Assembly (NCBI RefSeq): GCF_050436995.1
Contig: NC_134775.1
Location: 2,705,124 to 2,769,123 of the forward strand
Length of the DNA stretch: 64,000 nt
Source of the DNA: Anticarsia gemmatalis
Taxonomy: Eukaryota; Arthropoda; Insecta; Lepidoptera; Erebidae
Reading direction: 5' to 3'
Part shown: positions 1 through 10,499 of the stretch, in pieces
Layout of the letters: every line of letters begins with the position of its first letter
How positions within the stretch are numbered: the first letter of the stretch is position 1
Notes under the pieces: model-generated
What the model was told of the DNA's origin: nothing
Databases searched by the model: none
What the model saw: only the letters and a program-made list of their open reading frames with translations
Made by a program: the position numbers and the translations under genes

Positions 1-805
1 TTTCCGTCTCGGCTTGTTGTGTATTTTTTGACTGAAGGTTTTCCCTTCTCGCGCGCCTGTTCGGGCGACGGCGTTCCGGTAGCTCCTACAGTCTTTCTTT
101 GGATTTTGCAGGGGCGGTAGGTTCCCTTTTGCAAGGTCGCTTATGAGCGGCTACCGTCCACTGCGAAGTTGTTCCCTTTTCAGGTGAAGAGGAGATGGCC
201 TCGGCGAGGCCAGACAGGTCCAGGCTTGCGCCTGGTTTTGAACACAGTTTGTCCCCCCAGAATACGCGGGACGGACCGAGCTAGGCTCGGTGAGGGATTC
301 TCCACTGACAGTGGTACCCTCCTGGGGTAGTTTTTTATTAAGCTGTGCTTGCATGTTGGGGTTTTTACGGCGAATTTGGCATAGAATGCCAGAAGAAGGG
401 AAGTGGAAAGAAGAAGAAGAACTCACACTACCCGCCCAAGGTAAGTGTGGTACAATTTTTAGGGGGTATTTGGTGCCCCAAGGCTCTGTGTGCCTGAGTG
501 GTTAATGCGCCGCCACGGTTCGGCTCTGCGGGATTGGTTTAGGGATATTTGGGATAGGAAAAGGTTTGGATATAGAGTACCGGCCAGAGGTTTTTGTTAT
601 GCCAATTACAGAGGGTAATTGGCCAATAACGGGCAGCAACCTCGAGAAGGATAGTCCACTCGCCTTGTTTAGGGGATCTTTGCGACTTGCGCTACTCCCT
701 AAACCATTTGCTAGACCCGGCATCGGACAGATGTCGGGAGTAGGAGAATCATCAGGCATTGTGATAATGCTTGATTGCCCCTACCCAAACAACAAAAGAG
801 AAAAG
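1..805. other. Unassigned sequence at window start
   Basis: I see no protein domain and no transposon terminus here. Short frames on both strands have no recognisable product. A stretch near 490-510 resembles a tRNA A-box (TGCCTGAGTGGTTAATG), but no B-box follows at the right spacing, so I do not call a tRNA or SINE. The segment leads directly into a Helitron 3' end and may be Helitron interior, that is, captured sequence. Confidence 0.3.
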
Positions 806-916
806 AGTTGTTAGCATTTTTATGTGTAGATGTATCGAGTGCTTCGCAATTTGCGTGCCGAAACAAATAAGCAACAGTACGAAATTCACGCGAGCAGAGC
901 CACACAGGTCAGCTAG
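806..916 (+). mobile_element. Helitron 3' end (non-autonomous)
   Basis: The last bases read GGTCAGCTAG followed by T, the CTAG^T end expected of a Helitron. The preceding 100 bp match the reverse complement of the start of the longer Helitron at 43831-44895, including a shared GTTGTTAGCATTTTTATGTG block. A short GC-rich inverted motif sits just before the CTAG. The 5' end cannot be placed and may lie before the window. Confidence 0.7.
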
Positions 917-1160
917 TACCTATTACCTATAACAAAGTTAATATTATATGCTAACAAAGTAGCAATTGAATGTCGATGTTTATAAGAAATAAACATTCTT
1001 TCTTTTGTTAAATAAAAATTACTAATACATTTATTAGTGTCAAAAAACAGTAGTCTATCACTATGATGACTTGTTATTAAATGTAAAATAGCATTCAACT
1101 TGTTAATTTGTCGGTTCTCATTCTCAGATAGTGAGTCAGAGTAGGAAAACGTACGTAATA
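917..1160. other. AT-rich spacer, nothing recognised
   Basis: AT-rich sequence between a Helitron end and the start of the LINE-A homology. I see no coding or repeat signature in it. Confidence 0.5.
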
Positions 1161-4095
1161 GGTGGGTAGGTGTCAAAATAAGTGGACACAAAAAATCACT
1201 CCTCCTAATTTTATTTTTATTTAATTAATTTATCAGTTTATTTTTAATTTTATTGACTCATATCATATCATAGTTATAGTACTCATCATCATAGTTATAG
1301 TACTCACAATTATTATTATGTTATACAGGGTGTAAATGACAGCTAACCGAAAACTTTACTGGTAAGTTTGTGACACTGTATGCGCGAAATTTACTCCAAC
1401 GATATTTCTCGGAAATGATTGGTTCCCGAGTTAGTCATTTTTGAGCGTTCAATGTATAGTGAACAACGCGATGTATCTCCGCGCATGCCTACGAGACTTC
1501 TGGCGGCGGCGGCGCGCTGAGCGACGACATGTCGCAACGCGTCGTAGGTACGTACGCGTACCACCACGTCTATGCGCTCACTAGTATGCAACCCTATCAT
1601 TAGATAACAATCTTATGTATCGTTTATGGTATCGTAAGTAGGCCCGTATGTTACAATAGCTCATAGTAAAATTGTAAGTAGGTAGGTACCTACTTGGCTT
1701 ACGTGAAATCAAACAATAATAGCAAAATGTAACCAATAATAAGAAAGTGCTAAAACAAATTGTTATCGATGTCTATCAACACGCAAATACCTGGTGTATG
1801 GCGAGAGTTTGAGTACCTTTGGATCAGGACGTACAGGTGCAGAGCACGCCGTGCACTTCCACGTGCTTCACCATACATAACACATCAACATTTCTTCCTA
1901 TTTACGAACACAACTGCACTTCGAGAACAATAACAACAAAAATAATAACAATAAAAACACTAACAACTCAAAACCGAAACCATAACAAGTAATAATAAAC
2001 AACAGTTCACACACGACACGAAGAATAGGACATAACGAACGACACCGGTGAAGAGCTTCCGTCTTCCGCAAGCGAATTGCTCGAACTATCAATCAAAGAG
2101 AGCCGCCGGCGCGGGCGCCTCTCCGCTCACTCGCGCCGCCTCTCGCCCGCGCCACCCGCTCCCTCCGCGCCGTCCGCGCGCGCGCCGCCGATTTGGTGAC
2201 GAGCGACGAGTTAGGATCCCAGCGAGAGATAAGATTCAATAAAATATTGATGTGGCATTACTATTTTTACTTGTCACAATTGTTACTGGTTGCATTGTAG
2301 TTTTATTCAAATACCAAATAACATTACAAACATTATTGATGTAAGTTTAAAATACTTTGATATTTATAACATAAAATCAGCTTAAAGTAAATAAAATAAA
2401 CACGAAACGTTTATTTAATTAAACCATAAAAAATGTAGGTACATAACAATGACAACAATCAATATCCATTAATATTCTTATCAGAGAAACTAACTTATCA
2501 TAATTCATAATCCCCGGAGAATTACTTAGCATCCATTTTGTCGCATCCCATCTATGTAACATCCACGCGCGGTCGCGGCGTCACGCGTCACTACGGCCGT
2601 CTACATACTTTTCGAGTCGCACCGCGCTTGTATGAAGTATGAATGAGCGTGTAAATATCGAATAGAATTTTGCAAGAACAAAGCGACAATACATGTTAAA
2701 TTGTTTATTAGAGATTTTTATAGCGCTAAAGAATATCAATAGGATTTTTTGTCGTTCTGTATGTATTTGTACGTGTAATAATAAGATATCACACATTTAA
2801 AATCTTATGAATTTACCTTTTATCGGAGAGCGGGATAATTATGTAATTTTCATTTTTAACATAGAACAAATACTAAGTAACGCTGCATACTAGTGAGTGT
2901 GAGGCTGACAGCTGTGTGCGTAATCGTGTCTGTGTGGCGCGCGTAGGTACGCGGCGTGACGTCGACCGTCGCGGCCGGCCGCCGCCGGCGCGGTGTCGTT
3001 GGCCGCGCACAGCTGATAGCGAATTTATACGTTGTTTTAATCCATTGCTGTTTTTTGTGAAAAACAGTAATATGACGGATTTTTTTTCATATTCATGTTG
3101 CATTGTGTAGTATTATCGAAATAATACCAAAAAAAAATTAAAAAAAAACGCATAAAAAATCGGAAAAAACCGATGAAAATTTTCAACGCCATAAGCACCA
3201 GAATCGTGTCTAAAGTCATTTTTTTTCGTTTTCGGTAGGCTGTCATTTACACCCTGTATATGTAGTGATATTGCTTCACTAAACACCACCTGCCGGCTAA
3301 ACACAAATCACAGAAAAGTTGCAAGTCACTTTCACAGACGTTGCAAGTTGCTGCACAATGTCTCAGCTTAGTGAAATTCAACTGACCCAGGTGAAGCTAG
3401 AGGAAACCTTCAACAAAAAAATGGCTGAACTGGAGGCTCAACTGCAGACAGGTGCGGCGAAGGACACAGTGGCAAAGGTGGCTGAGGAGTTCCGGACCTT
3501 CCGTGAGCTTATGTTTGGTGTCCTCAGCTTGCTCCGGCAACAGGTAGCAGAATGCGCACGGATGGTGGACTCCATCGAGACGAGACACCGCAGGAAGGAC
3601 CTACTCTTCCCCGGGATCCCGGAGATGGAGAACATTGACAGTGAAGGTATGGCCTCCATTATTCTCCAGGGCAAGATTGACCACTGTCACAGCATCTTCT
3701 ATTAGGGTCTTCCACAGGATTGGCGCCCCTGGAGGTAAACACCATCGTCCTGTACTTGTGCGCTTCTCGGATGCGGAGGTCCGGTCTTCTGTTTGGCGAG
3801 CCAAGGCAAAGCTGCGGGGAACGTCCATCTCGGTTAGAGAGTTTCTGACAAGGACCCGCCAAACTATATTTGCTAAGGCTCGGCAGCATTTTGGCCTTAA
3901 GGACTGCTGGACCCAGGATGGTGCAATTGTCGTCAAAACATCTGATGGAAGCCGTCATAAGGCTATCACCATGCCTGACCTGAACAAGCTTACTTCCCTG
4001 CATCCAAAGGTGGGCACTGCAAACTCCTCCCGGCCGAAGCATGCAGCAGCGAACACTGTATCATCTGCGGCTAGTTCGAAACCGCGTAAGATCTA
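1161..4095 (+). mobile_element. LINE-A copy 1 (5' region plus ORF1), split by a TIR element
   Basis: This interval matches 49370-50580 in two blocks, about 1161-1325 and 3259-4095, starting at GTGGGTAGGTGTC and ending near the same point downstream of ORF1. The intervening 1931 bp is a separate TIR transposon absent from the other copy. The shared unit has a 5' untranslated region and an ORF1. I infer the 5' part of a non-LTR retrotransposon. Confidence 0.65.
1326..3256 (+). mobile_element. TIR DNA transposon, TACAGGGTG family, copy 1 (non-autonomous)
   Basis: The ends are inverted repeats of about 28 bp: CAGGGTGTAAATGACAGC with ACCGAAAAC following. TA sits on both sides (1324-1325 and 3257-3258). 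The paralogous LINE-A copy lacks the insert, which supports a TA target duplication and a Tc1/mariner-type insertion (inference). No frame long enough for a transposase is present. The interior has CpG-rich blocks (about 2100-2200 and 2930-3010) in AT-rich sequence. Near-complete relatives lie at 46116-47428 (3' truncated), 61354-63303 and 63310-64000, and a short relative at 32364-33040. Confidence 0.85.
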
Positions 4096-4129
4096 TATAG
4101 GAAGAACGTTATCGAATCTAACACGATAA
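3358..4129 (+). pseudogene. LINE ORF1 protein (coiled coil plus RNA-binding-like domain), frameshifted
   Basis: The ATG at 3358 opens MSQLSEIQLTQVKLEETFNK, a helical heptad-like segment. It is followed by a region with RKDLLFPGIPE and then VTASSIRVFHRIG, RPVLVRFSDAEVR and LTRTRQTIFAKARQHFG. That order (coiled coil, then an RRM-like nucleic-acid-binding domain) is typical of LINE ORF1 proteins that coat the element RNA. Compared with the copy at 49906-50568, about five bases are missing near 3675. This shifts the frame, so the N-terminal part stops at 3705 and the rest continues in another frame to the TAA at 4127-4129. The protein is therefore not produced intact. The clade cannot be decided by eye. 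Confidence 0.75.
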
Positions 4130-4389
4130 CTTTTAGACCGGTTACCCACAACCGCTTAGCTTTATTTAATCAAGAGGTAGCAGCCAAGATTTCCAATATT
4201 GATATTACTCGGGATGACCCAGACGTTCTCTATAAATTCTTGTTTAATGTTATTGAGTCTCAATATAATACGATTTTTAAGAAAAAATCAATTACCAAGG
4301 TCAATACAAAACTGAAAGAACAATGGTCAAATATCTATAGGAGCTGTACCTGGACTCTAATTTATGTGTACAACAACAAAATATTGTGA
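4126..4389 (+). pseudogene. LINE ORF2 fragment
   Basis: An open stretch reads FRPVTHNRLALFNQEVAAKI, then DDPDVLYKFLFNVIESQYN and FKKKSITKVNTKLKEQW, ending at TGA 4387-4389. It resembles the linker between endonuclease and reverse transcriptase in Jockey/CR1-like ORF2 proteins. There is no start codon and neither catalytic domain is present. It abuts the end of the LINE-A ORF1 copy but need not be from the same element. Confidence 0.5.
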
Positions 4390-5019
4390 GATTTGTTTAT
4401 TTGTATGTATTATACACTATTTCGTCAAAAACAGCACGTAAAAGGCCACAATAATTGAATATTGAAATAATACTTTAAAGGTTAGAATTTACAATGGAGG
4501 TTTAACAAATAGGTTACTTTATTATTTAAGTCCATCAATCTAACTTTAATAACAAAATAAATAACTTTTAAAATAAATAAATGCAATTTGAAATGCATTT
4601 TATCACATTTGATGAGTCACACTTTAACATTAGACGAGTATAAGATGAGTACCTATCTAAGGTTTACGTATAAGTACCTAATGATGTTAGTTTCGTAATT
4701 TCACTTACCATTATTGTAATCAATTTAAATGATAGGTAAGTCTATGACTCAGTTTATGTTAAAAAAATTGGTTTCAAGTTTTAAAGCAAAATAGACAAGG
4801 CAGTCTTTTATTTATTTAATAGGAACTACTATAGTGCTAAGTCTATTGCACAGATTACAATAATTACCTAATTATGCCAATTATGTGGTCTATTGTTGGC
4901 AAACATAAATGGCAATCTAATTAATACTGTCGTTCAGTAGAAAGTGGTAGATAAATACTTGGTAGGTAGGCAAAGGATAAACGAAAATAAAAAACACGAC
5001 ATGTTTCATAATAATATCT
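4390..5019. other. AT-rich 3' flank of the minus-strand transposase
   Basis: This lies just beyond the stop codon of the minus-strand transposase (5020-5022) and probably contains its 3' untranslated region; AATAAA overlaps the stop codon on the minus strand. No coding potential or inverted terminal sequence is recognised, so the outer end of that transposon is not placed. Confidence 0.4.
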
Positions 5020-5115
5020 TTATTCAATGTCTTCTCTAATAACTACAGCATCGAGGAATGCTGCGGGTGCCAATATTGAAGGCTGATGCCTGGCCCATAC
5101 AAGATACCACACAAG
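5020..5115 (-). pseudogene. C-terminal end of ISL2EU-like transposase, separated by the NOF insertion
   Basis: Read on the minus strand from 5115, this encodes YLVWARHQPSILAPAAFLD and runs to TAA at 5020-5022. It aligns with the end of the plus-strand relative (YLSWARHENNVTSPAQFLD, then a stop at 21874-21876). It is the missing tail of the transposase whose body lies at 10500-12197. Bases 5107-5115 (CCACACAAG) are one copy of the 9-bp target duplication made by the NOF-like element. Confidence 0.85.
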
Positions 5116-5518
5116 GTGTCCGTCAAAATGGCGGGTGGAAAGTCATGAAATCGAATGAAACGTGCTCTATTATTTTGTAGTGTTTTGGTAGTATTTAGTA
5201 GCTAAGCAAAAATATTTAGTAGTATTACCAATACGATATGAAACGAAAAACAAAATCCGCCGCCAAGCTGATGTCTGATTGGCGGGTGGTAATTGAACGG
5301 CGTGAAATGCTTTACATTTTTATATGTCAGATTTTAGTAGTCTATTGGTAGGTAAATAAAATAACATTAATCTTATCTACGTGCTAATAGTTTACAAATT
5401 AAAGGCATCACACACACTACATCGAGTACGCCTACGCATATTATCACAGCAATGTTACTTACGAGTGTCATTGTTATTAGTCTGGAGGAGTATTTTTTAT
5501 AATTTATGTTACCGTTGT
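5116..5518 (+). repeat. Left long terminal inverted repeat of NOF-like element
   Basis: The reverse complement of this segment matches 10101-10499 closely, with scattered mismatches and a small indel at the inner edge. The outer 16 bp are GTGTCCGTCAAAATGG. Confidence 0.88.
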
Positions 5519-5826
5519 TTTACACTAATAAAAAACGAATATATTAAATTATATAATAATGTTAAATAAAAAAAATAGTACCTACATTGAATGAACGAGC
5601 TTTAAATTTGAAATCTCTTATAAACCTGTTAAGTAAACTATTATTGACTGTTTCTTAAAATTTGCGACGGTAAAAAAATGTTACTACCCTCATAATTATG
5701 GAACTTTTTGATACCTGATACGTTTCGGTTTTTCGTCTCATTAATATTTCAATAAAATTAAATCCATTTAATTAGTTAACATCCTTATGTTACATTGTGT
5801 TTGTGTGCACTTAGTAAATGTAAACT

Positions 5827-6582
5827 ATGCAGAGAGGAAGGAAAAGTGCAGTTGATAAAGAAACACAAAGAGAAGTAATAAGCAATTACTATGAGTGTTT
5901 TCGAAATAAAAATGACTTGTCCTCTCCCTGTGATTCTATTTACTCGGATAGCAGTGAAAAATTTAATTTTAAAATGTCAAACACTGCTATATATATATCG
6001 GTTAAGAAAAATTACGCTTACTTTTTTGAAAATTGTGAATTTGATAATGTGACAAAGACAGATACGTTTATAAGTGATAAAGACTCAGAAAATTCTGAAA
6101 GAGAAGAACAAGAAAATATTTCAATATGACAGGAAGGCAAAGATAATCAAAAATATTTAGAATTTTTGATTGATTTTTATAAATGGGAAAGAATTCAGCC
6201 AATTTTAAAATATATAAGTCGAGGAGGGCGAAGATCATCAAATTATGAAAAAAAGTTTGTTTTACCGAAACATGAATGGGCCCATGTATTAAGAGAGGAA
6301 ATATGGAAAGCAAGTAAAATATCATGTGCTTGGATATTTAAAACTCATTCCGTAAACTATGGGAAAACAGTAACTTGCCACGGGACATGTAAAGAGTGTG
6401 ATGCAAAAATCAGAGTTATTATCTCTTGGCCCACAGATAAAATAGCCAAATGTGAGTGTTCAATAACGAATTACGATGCTAATTGCCGACCAAGAAAAAG
6501 AATCAAACTATCACCAGGAAAGCGTCAGGAATTGTTACATGACCTTAAACATGTACCAGCCGTAGTAGTAAAAATAAAATAA
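5827..6582 (+). pseudogene. NOF-like protein, N-terminal region with putative zinc DNA-binding domain
   Basis: The ATG at 5827 opens MQRGRKSAVDKETQREVISN. One frame continues to 6582 but is cut by a TGA at 6127-6129. After the stop come a basic stretch, W-K-ASKISCAWIFKTHSVNYGK, then TVTCHGTCKECDAKIRV and a second CECSITNY. The spaced aromatic and Cys/His residues recall FLYWCH/WRKY-GCM-type domains found at the N-terminus of animal Mutator transposases; the assignment is tentative. At 6582 the frame is lost and the next part of the protein continues in frame 3. One gene together with the next two entries. Confidence 0.65.
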
Positions 6583-6593
6583 ATGCATCTGAA

Positions 6594-7918
6594 ATGAATG
6601 CAGGTGATTTGGAACCTCCACATATACCCACACTTGGAAGTTTACGTCAAATTAAGTACGAAGGGAAAAAAAGTGAGTTTTTCGATTCTAACCCTATATT
6701 ATCACTATGGAAAATGGCACACACCTTTCCATACAATGATTTAATACGTCATTTAACGGTATATCCATCGTTTTACATGTATTATTGGTCAACGTCTCAA
6801 GAAGAATATTATAAAAAATATGCACAGACTGGGAGACGGATATTAAGTATAGATGCAACAGGCAGTATATTTAAGGGTGTTGGTCCGACTCCTGGTGTCG
6901 TTTTCACTAAACATATATTCATATATCAATGTGTTATGGCTACTGAAAAAAATGAAAGCAGTGTTCCAATTACACAAATGCTTTCTGAAAGCCATACTGT
7001 TGATACCATACACAACTGGTTAAAGGCTTGGGTCACAAAAAAATATATTCCTAATGAAATTGTGGTCGATGATTCTGCTGCAATAATCAATGCATCAGTG
7101 AAAACCTTCACAAATTTTAACAATACTAAAGATTATTATCATTTTTAAAGTTGGAAGAAGGACGAAGTACACCTGACGATTGTTTTATTCGAATCGATAC
7201 AAGTCATTATGTCAAAATTTTATACAATTTGAATTGTTTTAAGAACTGTGACACTCGAGTAAAATCTCTTTATTTCCAAAGCTTGCTTCACATAAAATAT
7301 TGCACCGATTACAAAAAAATAAAAGATATAATTGGAGATATAATAACACTGTGTCTTAACAAATATGATAGCCCCGAATCACGATGCGAAGTAGCGAAAA
7401 CTAAATTGAAGCAATTGAAAAAAGTTACGGATGAAAATCAAACATCATTGATTGAAGAGGACTGTGATTTTGATAGAGATACAGTCTTCCAAGACAATAC
7501 AGAAATAAATGAGATGGACAGAAAAGAAAACATAGAAGAAAAAAACAAGAAACAAGACAGTACAGATTTAAGATATCCTCGATGGTATCATGAAAAAGTT
7601 GACGTAGAAAACTTATTTATTACTTTATCAGAGGATAAAGATGAAGTATCCCTTCATGATAATTTATACTACATGCCTTCATTTATTCCGACATTAACGC
7701 GACTAGTACACCAGCTACCTCTCTGGTCTAATGTTATGGTACCAGTATACAAGTCGGAAAATAACTCGCCGACATCATCAAACGTGGAAAGTTATTTCAA
7801 TACAATAAAGAATCATATGTGCAGAATAAATACAAAGTCTAATCGATTGAGGGTTGACGAATTCGTTATGATGCATTATGAATTGTTATCAGGACAAGTT
7901 AATACAGCTAAGCCATGA
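6594..7918 (+). pseudogene. NOF-like protein, MULE-type DDE transposase core
   Basis: The core reads RRILSIDATGSIFKGV (candidate first Asp at 6852-6854), then PITQMLSESHTVDTIHNWL, then EIVVDDSAAIINASVKTF (candidate second Asp at 7068-7073). After a one-base frameshift near 7145 it continues with CFIRIDTSHYVKILYNLNC, an acidic lysine-rich linker, and SSNVESYFNTIKNHMC (candidate Glu at 7787-7789). The order and context match Mutator-like transposases, which cut and join DNA at the long TIRs. The frame breaks at about 6585, 7145 and 7900 mean this copy cannot make the protein. Confidence 0.75.
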
Positions 7919-8969
7919 CCAGAAAGGTTTTTTAAAAATTAAGAAAAAGATAGCAGTTAAAAAAGAAATAAAGAATACATTACAACAAATAAAACATACT
8001 GATTTGAAAATTGAATCAACTACAGATGACAACAAGCTATCCACAGATTTTTATGAAGAATCAATATTTACTGAAAAACCATCACTTATCGAAAATTGGA
8101 GAGGAAAAGGCAAACAGCACAATAAAAAAGAAGCTTTGTTTAAAAAAATACCTCTGTTACTCAATGGCACTACTGTAAGAACTGGTATTGACGATACTTT
8201 CATAACGAACACTTGTGCTTTTGATGCAGTTGCTCATGTATTTGCAACAGGTTATGTTGATGGATTTGATGTCAAAAACACAATCAGTATTAGTTGTGAC
8301 GACTTCAGTCAATTCATTCGACTCATGGTAAACGATAAAGTAATAAATAAAACAACTCTCTACAAAAACCGAGCACAAATTCTAGAAAAGCATTTCAAAA
8401 AATCCGATGTTCATGGTAGAAGTTATATAAACTGTGAGTGCAATGTTTTTACCATTTTTGACAGAATATTAATTGAGACCATTTATAGTGCCGATATAAC
8501 AGAAACATGTACGGAAATACAGTGTCCTATAAATAACGTACAAAGGAAATGTGTATTTATTCCTCTTGATTTAAGTAAAAGCACACTGGAGGAATCTATT
8601 AAAAGTATGATATTAGAAGAAAATAATTTAACAATTTGTCGTCGAGATAACTGCATTGGCATCCGATCTTTTATATATAATTTACACAATACCATAGCTC
8701 TCGAGTTAAGCCAGACAGACACCATGTGTCTTGACAAAATACCACTTGAAATAACATTAAATAATCAGCGATATAAAATAATAGGTGTTATTGAATACGA
8801 ACCTGCAAATAAAACTTCAACAAAGGGCATTGGGCATTATAAAGCCCATTGCTATCGCGAAAACTGGACATGCTACGATGATTTAAAAACTCGTCTCACC
8901 AAAAGCTCAAAGCATGTAATCGTAAATTGTGTTGTTTATGGGATCAAAAGTAACAGTAAAAAAACGTAG
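7895..8969 (+). pseudogene. NOF-like protein, C-terminal domain with C19-like protease motifs
   Basis: After another frameshift near 7900 a single frame runs to TAG at 8967-8969. It carries ITNTCAFDAVAHVFATGY (Cys codon 8214-8216) and, about 205 residues later, GHYKAHCYRENWTCYDD (His codon 8835-8837, Asp codons 8877-8882). A Cys box of type NTC-x-F/N and a His box of type GHY-x-A-hydrophobic with W-x-x-x-DD are the two hallmarks of ubiquitin-specific proteases (family C19). This region is the C-terminal third of the transposon protein. A protease fold is my inference; activity is not shown, and a more general papain-like fold is possible. Confidence 0.55.
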
Positions 8970-9275
8970 TATTTATTCAATAAAAATAACAAACAGAGAT
9001 AATAATTATGTGATTTATTTTGGTTTTCTTTGCTTTTTGTATTGAAATTGATTTTGAAATATGTACACAAAACATTCTTTTCAAATGTCTAATTAACATT
9101 GTTTTATTTATATATTTTTTAGGGATCCCTTCCATTTGCATAATATACTTTGGCATAACGAGTTTGGCCCAATTAGTTTTGGCATAATAATACTTCGGCA
9201 TAATTTTTTTAGGCATACATTTTATGTTGGCATAATCATCTTTAAGACTAATTTGTTTTGGCATAAATTTGATTT

Positions 9276-9395
9276 GCATAACGTTAGTAGCCCTAATGAC
9301 TATTAGCATAACGTCAGTAGGCCTAATGACTATTAGCATAACATAAGTAGGCCTAATGACTATTAGCATAACATAAGTAGGCCTAATGACTATTA
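9276..9395 (+). repeat. Four tandem 30-bp units
   Basis: Four consecutive units begin at 9276, 9306, 9336 and 9366. Each starts GCATAAC and ends CCTAATGACTATTA (the unit is AGTAGGCCTAATGAC-rich). The last two units are identical. They lie inside the GCATAA-rich block and have no spacers, so this is a minisatellite. Confidence 0.85.
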
Positions 9396-9659
9396 GCATA
9401 ATAATATTTAGGCATACAATTAATATAATAACAAAAATATTAATACCGAAGTACATATATTTAGGACAAAGAACATTACGCAAAACGAAGGGATCCCAAC
9501 AAAAATACCTACCTACATAAAGTTAGTGACAGAACCGAATTGCTGCAAAACCGACTCCACGTAGTCTTGTTTGTCCTAACCCCTAGAGTGTTATTTAAAA
9601 TCGCGTAGGCGCGTGGGGCCGCCGGAGGCCCGCAGCGCCGGAGCCGTGACAGAAACCCT

Positions 9660-9805
9660 GCCTGCTGCATGCTTGCTTGTTTGCTGCATGCTTGCTTGCA
9701 TGCTGCATGCTTGCTTGTTTACTGCATGCTTGCATGCTGTATGCTTGCATGCTGTATGCTTGCTTGCAAGCTGCATGTTTACTTGCATGCTGCATGCTGT
9801 ATGAA
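9660..9805. repeat. TGCATGCTTGCTTG low-complexity tract
   Basis: Irregular tandem array of TGCATGCTTGCTTG and shorter variants at the centre of the foldback-like block. Open frames through it on both strands are simple-repeat translations, not genes. Confidence 0.8.
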
Positions 9806-10100
9806 TATCATTATGCGTTAAAAAATTTATGCTTTAGGATATTATGCTTAAAAAAGTTGTGCTTTAGGATATTATGCTTAAAAATGTTATGGTTTAGAAC
9901 TTTATGCTTAATAAACTTATGCTTTAGAATATTATGCTTAATCATTATTATGGTTACAGAAATTATGCCTTAAAAATTATGCGTAATTCTATTATGCGAA
10001 AATATAATTATGCTAGAGTACATTATGCTAAGTAATATTAGGTCTTAAAATTTTATGCAAATGGATAGGGAACATATTTTTTATTATGATTATTGCTTAA

Positions 10101-10499
10101 CAACAGTAACATACAATATAAAAACTCCTCCAGACTAATAACAATGACACTCGTAAGTAACATTGCTGTGATAATATGCGTAGGCGTACTCGATGTAGTG
10201 TGTGTGATGCCTTAAATTTGTAAACTATTAGCACGTAGATAAGATTAATGTTATTTTATTTACCTACCAATAGACTACTAAAATCTGACATATAAAAATG
10301 TAAAGCATTTCACGCCGTTCAATTACCACCCGCCAACCAGACATCAGCTTGGCGGCGGATTTTGTTTTTCGTTTCATATCGTATTGGTAATACTACTAAA
10401 TATTTTTGCTTAGCTACTAAATACTACCAAAACACTACAAAATAATAGAGCACGTTTCATTCGATTTCATGACTTTCCACCCACCATTTTGACGGACAC
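10101..10499 (-). repeat. Right long terminal inverted repeat of NOF-like element
   Basis: Inverted partner of 5116-5518, ending CATTTTGACGGACAC and followed immediately by the second CCACACAAG (10500-10508). Confidence 0.88.

Larger units (their letters stand above)
9121..10075. repeat. Foldback-like GCATAA-rich palindromic block
   Basis: The left half carries many GGCATAA/GCATAA motifs and the right half carries their reverse complement (TTATGC/TTATGCTT). The outer edges are inverted copies containing CCATTTGCATAA (about 9133) and TTATGCAAATGG (about 10053). Centred between them is a TGCATGCTTGCTTG tract. The whole block can fold back on itself. It lies between the NOF-like gene and the right TIR; it may be a separate insertion or part of the transposon. 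Confidence 0.65.
5116..10499 (+). mobile_element. NOF/Mutator-like DNA transposon (MULE-NOF type), 5384 bp
   Basis: The element has inverted terminal repeats of about 400 bp (5116-5518 and 10101-10499) beginning GTGTCCGTCAAAATGG. It is flanked by a perfect 9-bp direct repeat CCACACAAG (5107-5115, 10500-10508). Long TIRs with 9-bp duplications are characteristic of the Mutator superfamily and of Drosophila foldback (FB/NOF) elements. Inside is one degenerate gene of about 1050 codons (5827-8969), similar in size to the NOF protein, followed by a palindromic GCATAA-rich block (9121-10075). It sits inside the last exon of a minus-strand transposase gene. Confidence 0.85.

Noticed and set aside
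489..530. tRNA or SINE head at the window start
   Set aside because: An A-box-like string occurs, but the only B-box-like string is about 25 nt away, far too close, and no cloverleaf can be drawn.
2048..2242. Arg/Pro-rich frame also seen at 46826-47011
   Set aside because: It translates a CpG-rich block of the TACAGGGTG element, lacks an ATG and has extreme composition; sharing is explained by repeat copies.
9276..9395. Four 30-bp repeats that could suggest a CRISPR array
   Set aside because: The units abut without spacers, lie in an insect-type transposon and are part of a wider GCATAA repeat field; this is a minisatellite.
8977..9483. 168-codon minus-strand frame with IRPTYVMLIV repeats
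   Set aside because: It is the shadow of the 30-bp tandem units and GCATAA field.
9591..9804. Overlapping Cys/Met/Ala-rich frames on both strands
   Set aside because: They are translations of the TGCATGCTTG repeat and have no non-repetitive content.
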